Origin: JAXLVB01 sp046329195
GTDB lineage: Bacteria; Bacteroidota; Bacteroidia; Cytophagales; Spirosomataceae
DNA: 64,000 nucleotides
Direction of reading: 5' to 3'
Assembly (NCBI GenBank): GCA_046329195.1
Contig: JAXLVB010000002.1
Span: 2,604,001-2,668,000, forward strand
The position numbers and the translations under genes are program-made. The notes beneath the pieces are model-generated. The model was not told where the DNA came from and did no database searches. It was given only the letters and a program-made list of their open reading frames with translations. Shown piece by piece: positions 53,967 to 62,468 of the stretch. Numbering within the stretch: position 1 is the first letter of the stretch; every line of letters starts with the position of its first letter.

Positions 53967-55343
53967 ATGAAAACGTTTTATCGCATCGCAACGGTACTAT
54001 TTGTAAGTAGCGTACTGTTGTTCTCGTGTCAACCTACCAACGACGAGGTAAAACCAGCGTCCACCACAAAACTGCCCAAAGATTACTCAGCCGATGCCGT
54101 ATTGGCATGGGGAAATATGTATTTAGAGTTAAGTCGTTATGCCTCAGGGTATCGCCCGCCAGTATCGGGTAGGGCATTGGGTTATATTGGCTTAGCAGGC
54201 TACGAAGCTATGGTAGGTGGCTCTAAAGAATACCTTTCCATACAAGGTTATTATGCAGGTTTGAGTATCCCTAAGCCAGATGCCACAGCAACCTATCACT
54301 GGGGCGAAGTGGTCAATGCAGCCTATGCCTACATGCACAAGGCATTTTTTCCTCATGTTTCGGATATACTGAAGGGTAAAATTGATGCCACCCAAAAATC
54401 CTTAGAAGACAAATTTTCGGCAGAAACCGATGCTACTACGTTTGAGCGTTCTAAAAAATACGGCGAAGCTGTTGCCACCACCATTTTCAACTGGTCCAAA
54501 ACTGACACTTGGGGACATGAGGCATTTCTGAATAACATTCCAACCGACTATAAGCCTCCGGTGGGGGTGTTTAACTGGCAACCTACTTATCCTGATTATA
54601 CCAAAGCGTTGCTTCCGTATTGGGGCAATGTCCGTACCTTTGTAGCTACCGAAGACGACAAAGTGTCTCGCCCACCAATGGCCTTTAGTAGTTCGCCGAC
54701 TTCACAGTTTTATGCCCAAGCCAACGAAGTATATGCAACTGTAAATAGTGCTACGTATGAGCAAAAGTGGATTGCCCAATTCTGGAGTGACGATGTGTAT
54801 CAGTTCACTTTTGAACCCGCTGCCCGTTGGATTGCCATAGCCGACCAAGTGATTGCTACTGACAAAGTTGACCTCGAAAAAGCAGCTTTTACACACGCTA
54901 AAGTAGGAATGGCGCTATGTGATGCTGGAATCGTATGCTGGAATTCCAAGTATCTCTACAACGTAGAACGCCCCATCTCGTACATTCGCAAATACATTGA
55001 CCCCAACTGGGTAACTTTGTTGACTAATCCTATTTTGAATTTCCAAGGTGTGACGCCCCCGTTTCCAGCCTATCCTTCAGGACACTCTACCTTTAGTGCA
55101 GCCGCAGGAGAGGTGCTTTCTAATATATTTGGGTATCAGCATCCCATGACCGACCGTTGTCACGAGAATCGTACCGAATTCATTGGAACACCACGGGCGT
55201 TTAACAACTTCAACGAAATGGCCATCGAAAATGCCTATTCTCGAGTTCCACTTGGTGTACATTATCGAATGGATTGCGACGAAGGTGTGCGTATGGGTAA
55301 CTTAGTAGGCCGTAAAATTAATGCCCTCCGCTGGAAGAAGTAA
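53967..55343 (+). CDS. Vanadium-dependent haloperoxidase / PAP2-like lipoprotein, second copy
   Basis: A 458-residue paralogue of the preceding gene, with a lipoprotein signal (FVSSVLLFSCQPT). Catalytic motifs: KYLYNVERP, FPAYPSGHSTFSAA (canonical PSGH) and SRVPLGVHYRMD. The two proteins share layout throughout (VLAWGNMYLELSRYASGYRP against VALKWNALHLKLLKTTAGFS), so they arose by tandem duplication and then diverged widely. Both should sit on the envelope. A strong terminator follows. Confidence 0.88.
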   Translation: MKTFYRIATVLFVSSVLLFSCQPTNDEVKPASTTKLPKDYSADAVLAWGNMYLELSRYASGYRPPVSGRALGYIGLAGYEAMVGGSKEYLSIQGYYAGLSIPKPDATATYHWGEVVNAAYAYMHKAFFPHVSDILKGKIDATQKSLEDKFSAETDATTFERSKKYGEAVATTIFNWSKTDTWGHEAFLNNIPTDYKPPVGVFNWQPTYPDYTKALLPYWGNVRTFVATEDDKVSRPPMAFSSSPTSQFYAQANEVYATVNSATYEQKWIAQFWSDDVYQFTFEPAARWIAIADQVIATDKVDLEKAAFTHAKVGMALCDAGIVCWNSKYLYNVERPISYIRKYIDPNWVTLLTNPILNFQGVTPPFPAYPSGHSTFSAAAGEVLSNIFGYQHPMTDRCHENRTEFIGTPRAFNNFNEMAIENAYSRVPLGVHYRMDCDEGVRMGNLVGRKINALRWKK

Positions 55344-55372
55344 TTGACTTTCAAAAGAATATCATGCAGAGA

Positions 55373-55398
55373 GAGTAGGCCCGCCTACTCTTTTTTGT
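55373..55398 (+). terminator. Rho-independent terminator after the second haloperoxidase-like gene
   Basis: An 8-bp perfect stem GAGTAGGC/GCCTACTC with a 2-base gap is followed by TTTTTTGTTTT. Confidence 0.9.
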
Positions 55399-55444
55399 TT
55401 TAAGTAGCCCGTGTTGTTACCTTTTCATTTTGAGTAATTGGCAT

Positions 55445-55452
55445 TAAATTTG
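55445..55452 (+). promoter_or_regulatory. -7 element for the gene at 55481
   Basis: TAAATTTG matches TAnnTTTG exactly, 28 bases before the TTG start codon; no good -33 TTG at standard spacing. Confidence 0.45.
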
Positions 55453-55480
55453 CGAATGGGTTCTTAAAACCATTATACGA

Positions 55481-56050
55481 TTGAAACAACTCGTCGCCAT
55501 CGGATTGCTTGGATTACTCCTGTTTAACATGCTGGGGCATTATCCTGTTTATACAGGGCTTCAGTGGCAGGCCAAGCAAGACATGGAACGACGCCTCGAT
55601 ACCGAGGATATTTACGGACAAGAGCTGTTTCAACTAAAAATCCCGATGAATCTGCCCTATTGGCAAAGCATGAAAGACTACGAACGTGCCAGTGGGAGTT
55701 TTGAGCACAATGGCGATTTTTATACTCTGTTCAAACAAAAGGTACAAAACGACACCTTGGTGTTGGTATGTGTCAAAGACCATCGCCAGCAACGTATTCT
55801 CAGTGCTTTTCAAGAAATCTTTCAGTTGACATTTAGCGATGCAGCCGATAGTCATCAAAAAGCCGCCAAATTTCTAGAAAACCTCATTAAAGATTACTTG
55901 CCGCTTCCGCATCAGCTGTGGGTTGAAGCCGAGCCGTTGGTGGTGGCCTTTTCACCTTTATCAGACCGTTACCAAGAGCATCCGTACGATGCTTTTATCG
56001 CCAATCCTTCGCCTCCTCCTAATTTATCATCGTTTGGGCGCAGCGCTTAG
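55481..56050 (+). CDS. Hypothetical exported/membrane-anchored protein upstream of a TonB receptor
   Basis: A 189-residue protein beginning MKQLVAIGLLGLLLFNMLGH from a TTG codon; no ATG is available in frame near it. One hydrophobic N-terminal segment is followed by a soluble part (GLQWQAKQDMERRLDTEDIY, LVCVKDHRQQRILSAFQEIF) and a Pro/Ser-rich end. Placement just ahead of a FecA-like receptor suggests a shared transcript and perhaps a link to metal uptake; that is inference. No family was recognised. Confidence 0.72.
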   Translation: MKQLVAIGLLGLLLFNMLGHYPVYTGLQWQAKQDMERRLDTEDIYGQELFQLKIPMNLPYWQSMKDYERASGSFEHNGDFYTLFKQKVQNDTLVLVCVKDHRQQRILSAFQEIFQLTFSDAADSHQKAAKFLENLIKDYLPLPHQLWVEAEPLVVAFSPLSDRYQEHPYDAFIANPSPPPNLSSFGRSA

Positions 56051-56179
56051 CTAGGCGCTCATCAGTTTTATCTGAAGCATTTGGGCTACTATCACCGTGT
56101 GTTGGGGATTTATCTCAACACATCGGTTTACTGTATCTCAACCAATGCTTCTTGTCAGTTCCATTTAATTCCAAAAACG

Positions 56180-58597
56180 ATGAAAACATTGAAAATACTT
56201 TTTTTACTCTGCTTGCTAATGGTCAACATACTCCCGCTGTCTGCGCAATCGCAACAAAGAGGGAGCGTTAGTGGCACCATTACCAACGCCAAAAATGAGC
56301 CATTGGTAGGTGTAGTTGTTCGTGAGCAAGGCAAAAGCCACGGCACACTCACCAACGCAAAAGGTCACTTTGAATTAAGTAACCTTCCGGCCAAAGACCT
56401 AACGTTAGAATTTAGCCTGTTGGGCTACGAAACTTTTCAGAAAACCGTCGTTGTACAGCCTAACCAAGTTACGGCCATTGAGCTTGTTTTGAAACAACAA
56501 AGCAAGGAACTCGGCGAGGTAAATATAAAGGAAAATCGCTTGCTTTCGGAAGTAAGTCGGCTGCCGTCTATTCAGGAAACCTTCTTGGTAAATGGCAAGA
56601 AAAATGAGGTAATTTCGGTCACTAACTTAGATGCCAACATTGCCGAAAAAACACCTCGGCAGTTGTTTTCAAAAGTGCCTGGGGTGTTTGTGTATGACAT
56701 GGACGGCTCTGGTAATCAGATTAATATTTCGACTCGTGGACTTGACCCACACCGAGGTTGGGAGTTTAACATCCGTAAAGATGGCATCATTACTAATTCG
56801 GATATGTATGGCTACCCGGCCAGCCATTTCAGTATGCCGATGGAGTCCATCGAAAAAATCGAGTTGATTCGAGGCACGGGCTCGCTACAATATGGAGCGC
56901 AGTTTGGAGGAATGCTCAACTACGTGACCAAGCGTGCCGACACCACTCGGGCGATAGGCTTTGAGGCCATCCATTCCATCGGGTCGTTTGGGTTGTTGAG
57001 TGGCTATTATGCCATTGGAGGCAAAGTAGGCAAGCTTACTTATTATGCCTATTACAGCAAACGGCACTCAGACGGCTATCGCCAAAACAGCCAGACCGAT
57101 TACCAATCTCAATCGGCTCGGCTTCGGTACGACTTTAGTCGAAACTTGAGCCTCACCGCCGACCTATCTCGCTCCCAGTACGTGTACCATATCCCCGGGC
57201 CACTGACCGACAGTATGTTTTACGCCAATCCTCGGCAATCGTCACGCTCACGCAATTATTTCAATCCTGACATTTATGTACCTTCTCTGACATTAGATTG
57301 GCGCCTGGGCTTACGCACACAAATGCAAGCTAAAGTTTCGGCTGTATTGGGAAATCGTAACAGTGTACAGTTTGACAAACTGGCTACCATTGCTGATGTC
57401 ATTAACCCTACTACACTCAGCTACGCTCCCCGCCAAGTAGATATTGATAACTTCAATTCTTACACAGCAGAGTTGCGAGTGCTACACTACTACGAGCTAT
57501 GGGGACAAACCTCAACGCTTTTGGGAGGTATCCAACTCATCAATAATGACTTGCACCGCCGACAACTGGGAGTAGGCACTACGGGTTCCGATTTTGACCT
57601 AAGTATTACGGGTAACTGGGGGCGTGATTTGCATTTCAAAACTCAAAACATAGCCCTCTTTGTCGAAAATAGTTTCCGCCTTGGTTCTCGCCTCTCTGTC
57701 AATCCGGGTTTGCGGTTTGAGTCGGGTGAGTCGGTGATGTCTGGCACTATCAGTTATTATAATCCGGGTGATTTGCCCAATACTATCCAACATGCGTTTC
57801 CGTTGTTGGGACTCAATGCGAATTACGAAATCAATGCCAATCAGCAGCTCTACGGGGGCTGGTCGCAGGCGTATCGTCCGGTAATTTTTAAAGACATCAT
57901 CCCTACCAGTACCTATGAACGTGTGGACAAAAACCTCAAAGATGCCACCGGGTACAACCTTGAAATAGGCTATCGAGGCTCTACCAATGCCCTAAAATGG
58001 GACATTAGCGCCTTTGCCTTACAATACAACAATCGTTTGGGTACGCTATCGCAAACCGACGCCACAGGTACTTACATTTACCGAACTAACATTGGCGATT
58101 CGTTCACCAAAGGTATTGAGTTGTTTGTAGAAGCAGGCTTTCGGTTAGCTCCTCAAGTACGTTTGTCGGTTTTCACTTCGACAGCTTACATGGACGGTCG
58201 CTACCAAAACGCACAGGTGCGAGTGAACCAAGAGAATATAAATATCAGTGGGAATCGTGTAGAGAGCGTTCCCGTCTGGATTTCTCGCAATGGGGTTAGT
58301 CTCAAATTCAAGCGCTTAAGCACTTCGTTGCTCTACAGCTACACAGCCGACAGCTATGCCGATGCACTCAATACTGTGAAACCTTCGGCTACCGGGGCGG
58401 TGGGTTTGGTGCCTGCTTATAGTCTATTCGACTTTAATAGCACTTATCGGATTAGCCAAAGTTTGTTTGTCAAATTCAACATAAACAATCTGACTAACCA
58501 ACAATACTTTACCAAACGACCTATGTTTTATCCAGGCCCCGGCGTGTGGTCGTCTGACGGCCGTTCGGCTGTACTGACGGTCGGATTAAAACTATAG
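56180..58597 (+). CDS. FecA-like TonB-dependent receptor
   Basis: Outer-membrane siderophore/metal receptor of 805 residues. The ATG at 56180 gives the signal peptide FLLCLLMVNILPLSAQ; starts further up are not supported. A CarboxypepD_reg-like domain (about 25-110) precedes the plug, which has STRGLDPHRGWEFNIRKDGI and IEKIELIRGTGSLQYGAQFG as in Fe(III)-dicitrate receptors. The barrel ends in SDGRSAVLTVGLKL. It may import iron chelates or another metal. It appears cotranscribed with the hypothetical gene upstream. A terminator follows. Confidence 0.92.
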   Translation: MKTLKILFLLCLLMVNILPLSAQSQQRGSVSGTITNAKNEPLVGVVVREQGKSHGTLTNAKGHFELSNLPAKDLTLEFSLLGYETFQKTVVVQPNQVTAIELVLKQQSKELGEVNIKENRLLSEVSRLPSIQETFLVNGKKNEVISVTNLDANIAEKTPRQLFSKVPGVFVYDMDGSGNQINISTRGLDPHRGWEFNIRKDGIITNSDMYGYPASHFSMPMESIEKIELIRGTGSLQYGAQFGGMLNYVTKRADTTRAIGFEAIHSIGSFGLLSGYYAIGGKVGKLTYYAYYSKRHSDGYRQNSQTDYQSQSARLRYDFSRNLSLTADLSRSQYVYHIPGPLTDSMFYANPRQSSRSRNYFNPDIYVPSLTLDWRLGLRTQMQAKVSAVLGNRNSVQFDKLATIADVINPTTLSYAPRQVDIDNFNSYTAELRVLHYYELWGQTSTLLGGIQLINNDLHRRQLGVGTTGSDFDLSITGNWGRDLHFKTQNIALFVENSFRLGSRLSVNPGLRFESGESVMSGTISYYNPGDLPNTIQHAFPLLGLNANYEINANQQLYGGWSQAYRPVIFKDIIPTSTYERVDKNLKDATGYNLEIGYRGSTNALKWDISAFALQYNNRLGTLSQTDATGTYIYRTNIGDSFTKGIELFVEAGFRLAPQVRLSVFTSTAYMDGRYQNAQVRVNQENINISGNRVESVPVWISRNGVSLKFKRLSTSLLYSYTADSYADALNTVKPSATGAVGLVPAYSLFDFNSTYRISQSLFVKFNINNLTNQQYFTKRPMFYPGPGVWSSDGRSAVLTVGLKL

Positions 58598-58617
58598 TTA
58601 TTCTTTTTCGCAAAAGA

Positions 58618-58651
58618 AAGCCCGTCTGGTTCTATCCAAACGGGCTTTTCT
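58618..58651 (+). terminator. Terminator after the FecA-like receptor gene
   Basis: Stem AAGCCCGT/ACGGGCTT with a T-rich tail (TTCTTATT), 20 bases past the stop. Confidence 0.8.
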
Positions 58652-58711
58652 TATTACCTCCATAACAAATAAACACAGTTTTCAACTACAAACAACGGGG
58701 TCATTCTTCTG

Positions 58712-61204
58712 CTATTTTCGAATCAACAACAAGTCTTTTCGGTTGAGCGCAGGGTTGTTTCGGTCGCAGATGTATAAATCTCTTTTGCCATCGTTGTTCA
58801 AATCAGCGGCAATAACGCCTAGGGCATCTCTCACGTATTTTTTTCCAAAAATCCGAAGGGTTTCGTCCGTAAATTTCCCTTTCCCATCGTTTAGATAGGC
58901 TTTGAGGTATCCTCCAAACACATTGGCCACCACCAAGTCTAAATGCCCATCCGAATTCAAATCTTCAAAAATAGCATCAATAGTGTGGTCTGTGTCGTGA
59001 GGAAGCCGTAGGTCGGTTTCGTCCGCAAACTGGCCTTTGCCATTGTTCACTAACAAGCGATTTTGTGGGTTTTTAGTGCCTCTAAAATTCACATTGGCCA
59101 AAAATACATCCATATCGCCATCGTGGTCCACATCCCCAAAGGCCACTTTGCGGGTTTCGAGGTTGTCTATTGGGGGCAAATGCGTAGCCGAAATATCTTC
59201 AAAATAGCCTTTGCCTGTATTTCGATAGAGTACATTACCATCTTCGTTGGCGGCAAACAGATCGAGGTCGCCGTCGTTGTCAATATCCGCTAAACCTAAG
59301 TCTTGAGTCACTCTCAATAGCTTAGGGAGACGTGCTTCGTCGGCTTTAAATACAGCCTTGCCCTGATTGATATATACGACGCTCTGGCCGTTGTTACCAA
59401 CAACCAAATCAGGTTTTTTATCGCCGTTCAAATCAGCCGATACCACGGCGTTGGCCTCCGAGTTGGGCAATTGGCTTTCGGCAGGCACAAAGTACCCTTT
59501 GCCTTTGTTGAGGTAAAGTTCGTGGACTTTGTCGTCTTCAGAGCAAAACACCAAATCGAACAAGCCATCTTGATTAAAGTCCTTGATCACCACGTCTTCC
59601 GAATCATGCACCACCTGCGGCAATCGGCTGGCTGATTCGTCTTCAAACTGGCCTTTTCCGTTGTTAATCAAAATCGTATTGGCCTTAAATTCATTGGCCA
59701 GCACAATGTCTAAGTCGTTATCGCCGTCTATATCAGCCGCTTGCACGTCCATGCTGGGACCTCTGGCTCCTATTTCGGGGAGTTTGTCACTGGCATCTTC
59801 AAACACTACACTTGTGTTTTCGACAGGCTTCTGCAAAACTTCCTTCATCCAGTTGCAGGGGTAATCAAACACTTCGGGGTTGAAGCGGCTGGCCGCATAC
59901 TGGGCATACGCCTGTGGATTTTTTTGCCATTCGATAAACTCGTCCATCGTCCCGATTTTTTCAAACGTATGCGTCGTTTTTTCGGCTAACCAAAAGGTTC
60001 CTTTCCCCGGATGCTGTGCGTTGACGTGTTTTATCAGGGTGATGTTATCATCAGGGTTATTAGCAGCGAGGTCGCACTCACCGTAAATCGCCAATACATA
60101 GTTTTGGTAAGCTGATAACGCTTTGGCCACATTCACTTCGTTGAGTTCTTTGAAAGTACTCATACTTCTGCCACTGGCACCCAGTTTTGTTGCAGGGTCG
60201 TAGCTGAGCAATTCTTGCATGGCCAGCATACCTACGGGGTCTTTCACGATTTCCTCGACGGTTTTCTTTCCGTACATAAAATCATAGAAATAGGGCTTGT
60301 ATTTTTCTACGTTTTCTCTCAATTCGCCCAAGTCTTCGCCTCGCAAACTCAATTGAATCAGGTAAGCATCACAGAGGTATTCGGCCCAAGGCTTGAAACC
60401 CGTGCCATACACTACCACCCCTCGAGGCTGAAATTGAGCCGCCAACATAGGCGCTGTAGTGCCTCCCATCGAATGTCCAAATAGAAAAATCTTGTCTTTT
60501 TCGATTTCAGGCAGCGTCAATAAATACGCATAACCGGCCTTATACATAGCGAGTTCTTCGTGGTAGCCCATTGTTTCGCAAGAGCCGAAGCCTTGGTTGT
60601 CGCCCATGTCGCCTTTTTCCATCCGGTACACCCTGAACCCTCGCTCCACCATCGCATCAATGGCTTGCTTGGTCTTATCTAGTGGCAACATGTTGTCCAG
60701 CGAATAGCATGGCAACCCTTGTAAGAAAAAGATAGTGCCTAGTGGTTGTTGATTCTTGGGGGTTTTTAGGATAGTCCGAACATAGCCGTTTTTGTAAGCA
60801 AACTCCCCATAGACTACCTCTGCTGTTGGTGAGGTTTCTCGTGGGCGTTCTAACACCACGCCTTCTAACTGTTTTTCTTGCCCGTTTCTGATGATTTGAA
60901 CCTTGATGGGTTCACTGGCTCGTAATTTTTTTGCCTCTACCGACAGCAAATTGGGTCGAGCAATAGCCACGCCATTGAGCTGGGTGATGATGTCGTCTTT
61001 TTGAAGTCCGAGTTTTGCGGCTGTGCTATTCGGCACGATTGTTTGCACAATAGCTCCTGTTTGGTAATGCAGACGTTGAGCGAGCGTATCAGGCACATTT
61101 TGGTAAAAACTTACGCCCAATCCTCCTTTTCGCTTGATTTGCTGCGCCAATAGTAGGGTATCTGCTGCTACAACAAGCAGCAAGAGCATCACATACTTTT
61201 TCAT
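58712..61204 (-). CDS. PDZ - alpha/beta hydrolase - FG-GAP repeat fusion protein
   Basis: An 830-residue exported protein with a signal peptide (MLLLLVVAADTLLLAQ). Domains: PDZ (about 25-115; GLQKDDIITQLNGVAIARPN), alpha/beta hydrolase (about 130-450) with the nucleophile elbow FGHSMGG near residue 243 and GECDLAANNPDDN near the acid position, then at least six FG-GAP/VCBS repeats (ADIDGDNDLDIVLANE, ADINDGDLDL-type Ca-binding loops, DVDHDGDMDVFLANV) to the end. FG-GAP repeats usually form a beta-propeller that binds Ca2+. The combination suggests a surface or periplasmic esterase/peptidase with a propeller for adhesion. Substrate unknown. Confidence 0.83.
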   Translation of the reverse strand: MKKYVMLLLLVVAADTLLLAQQIKRKGGLGVSFYQNVPDTLAQRLHYQTGAIVQTIVPNSTAAKLGLQKDDIITQLNGVAIARPNLLSVEAKKLRASEPIKVQIIRNGQEKQLEGVVLERPRETSPTAEVVYGEFAYKNGYVRTILKTPKNQQPLGTIFFLQGLPCYSLDNMLPLDKTKQAIDAMVERGFRVYRMEKGDMGDNQGFGSCETMGYHEELAMYKAGYAYLLTLPEIEKDKIFLFGHSMGGTTAPMLAAQFQPRGVVVYGTGFKPWAEYLCDAYLIQLSLRGEDLGELRENVEKYKPYFYDFMYGKKTVEEIVKDPVGMLAMQELLSYDPATKLGASGRSMSTFKELNEVNVAKALSAYQNYVLAIYGECDLAANNPDDNITLIKHVNAQHPGKGTFWLAEKTTHTFEKIGTMDEFIEWQKNPQAYAQYAASRFNPEVFDYPCNWMKEVLQKPVENTSVVFEDASDKLPEIGARGPSMDVQAADIDGDNDLDIVLANEFKANTILINNGKGQFEDESASRLPQVVHDSEDVVIKDFNQDGLFDLVFCSEDDKVHELYLNKGKGYFVPAESQLPNSEANAVVSADLNGDKKPDLVVGNNGQSVVYINQGKAVFKADEARLPKLLRVTQDLGLADIDNDGDLDLFAANEDGNVLYRNTGKGYFEDISATHLPPIDNLETRKVAFGDVDHDGDMDVFLANVNFRGTKNPQNRLLVNNGKGQFADETDLRLPHDTDHTIDAIFEDLNSDGHLDLVVANVFGGYLKAYLNDGKGKFTDETLRIFGKKYVRDALGVIAADLNNDGKRDLYICDRNNPALNRKDLLLIRK

Positions 61205-61219
61205 AGAAGTGTAGCGAAA

Positions 61220-61351
61220 TTAATGCGAAATTTGATATAACCACTGGCCTGTGAGGTACCCTGCATGAGCGATTTTGATGATACAGGCTATAATAAAAAT
61301 TGGGATACTAATCTTGAGTAACTTGGATTTTTTAAGTTCGTCAGTAGTCAT
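61220..61351 (-). CDS. Small membrane protein (43 residues)
   Basis: A short ORF reads MTTDELKKSKLLKISIPIFI, then IACIIKIAHAGYLTGQWLYQ and ISH. One central transmembrane segment (residues 13-28) follows a charged start. The start is an ATG and the stop TAA lies 15 bases from the start of the FG-GAP protein gene, so the two could be cotranscribed. I have no family assignment; the clean composition (charged N-terminus, single membrane helix, polar end) argues it is real. Confidence 0.6.
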   Translation of the reverse strand: MTTDELKKSKLLKISIPIFIIACIIKIAHAGYLTGQWLYQISH

Positions 61352-61405
61352 GGCGTAGTTGTTTTTTTGAGTCAAAACTACCCACAACAACGCATTGAAA
61401 GGTTG

Positions 61406-62287
61406 TCAAAAATTGCTTTTTTTAAACTGAGAAGGGTTGTGGCCTGTGTATTTTTTGAAGGCTTTACTAAAGGCAGGCAGGTCCGAAAAACCACAATGTG
61501 TAGCAATTTCGTGGATACAAAAGCGCTGCTGACCAAGCAGATACTGCGCATGGGCCATGCGCCGGGCAATGAGCATCTGAATGGGCGTTTGCCCATAGCA
61601 CTTTTTGAATAGTCGAATAAAATGGAAAAGTGATAAGCCTACCTCAGCGGCTATCTGTTGTACGTTGAGGTCATTGGCAAAGTCGTGTTCAATGATGAGT
61701 CTTGATTTCTCTATTTTCAAAAAGAGGTCTTTTTGTGTAAGAGGTTTCACCACTTTCAAAGCGTTTACTTGGTGGTGGATATGAGTAAACTCAGACAAAA
61801 CGCTTTCAGCCAATGCTACAAAAAACGAGGCTGTATCTACCTCAGCTTCTTGGTCAGCGTTGAGGTATTGACTGAGGTTTTGGAGGTAGTGCCCCGTTAC
61901 CGAAGTAGCAGCACCTAAAATTTGCTCAGGCATGGCTCTACTTAGCAAAAAGCTTGCTACAGTTGGGTCAGGTTCGGCTTCATTGGGAGATAAGACGCTA
62001 GCACCTACTTGTTTTAATACATCAGGCGACAGATTAACACAAATCCCCATTACGGTTTGTTTGCTTTCTATTTCTACCCGCCCGGCGTTATGTTCGTTGG
62101 TAAGCAAAAACTGATTGGAGCCAACTCGATAACGGCGATTGTTAAAGAGATATACTTCTTCGCCCTGCTTAACGTACTTGAGAGCTACTCCTTCAGACTT
62201 CACTGGCGCATCGTACTCGGCCAATTCAGAAAACACCAACGAACTCTGGTCTAGGTGCCATTTCTTGAAGCCGTTTTTTCGTTCCAT
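61406..62287 (-). CDS. AraC-family transcriptional regulator
   Basis: Transcription factor of 293 residues. The N-terminal about 190 residues form a sensing domain starting MERKNGFKKWHLDQSSLVFS, without a clear cupin signature. The C-terminal double helix-turn-helix is typical: NDLNVQQIAAEVGLSLFHFI with RLFKKCYGQTPIQMLIARRM, and IHEIATHCGFSDLPAFSKAF with TGHNPSQFKK. It may control the adjacent 43-residue protein and hydrolase genes, all on the same strand; that is inference. Confidence 0.88.
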   Translation of the reverse strand: MERKNGFKKWHLDQSSLVFSELAEYDAPVKSEGVALKYVKQGEEVYLFNNRRYRVGSNQFLLTNEHNAGRVEIESKQTVMGICVNLSPDVLKQVGASVLSPNEAEPDPTVASFLLSRAMPEQILGAATSVTGHYLQNLSQYLNADQEAEVDTASFFVALAESVLSEFTHIHHQVNALKVVKPLTQKDLFLKIEKSRLIIEHDFANDLNVQQIAAEVGLSLFHFIRLFKKCYGQTPIQMLIARRMAHAQYLLGQQRFCIHEIATHCGFSDLPAFSKAFKKYTGHNPSQFKKSNF

Positions 62288-62408
62288 GGGGTTTGAGTTC
62301 GTTTCAAAAGATTAGTCAAAAATAAGGCTCAAACTATTTGAAAAGACGGAATTATGATAAACGGTTGATGTACAGAAACTTTTTAGAAAAGACATCTATC
62401 CCATAAAC

Positions 62409-62448
62409 TAAAAAAGCCTCTGCCAACCTGACGTTGACAAAGGCTTTT
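62409..62448 (-). terminator. Terminator downstream of purF
   Basis: On the minus strand, AAAAGCCT...TGTCAACGTCAGGTTGGCAG...AGGCTTTTT folds into an interrupted stem followed by TTTTT, 20 bases after the purF stop. Confidence 0.75.
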
Positions 62449-62468
62449 GGGAGCTATATATACGATGA

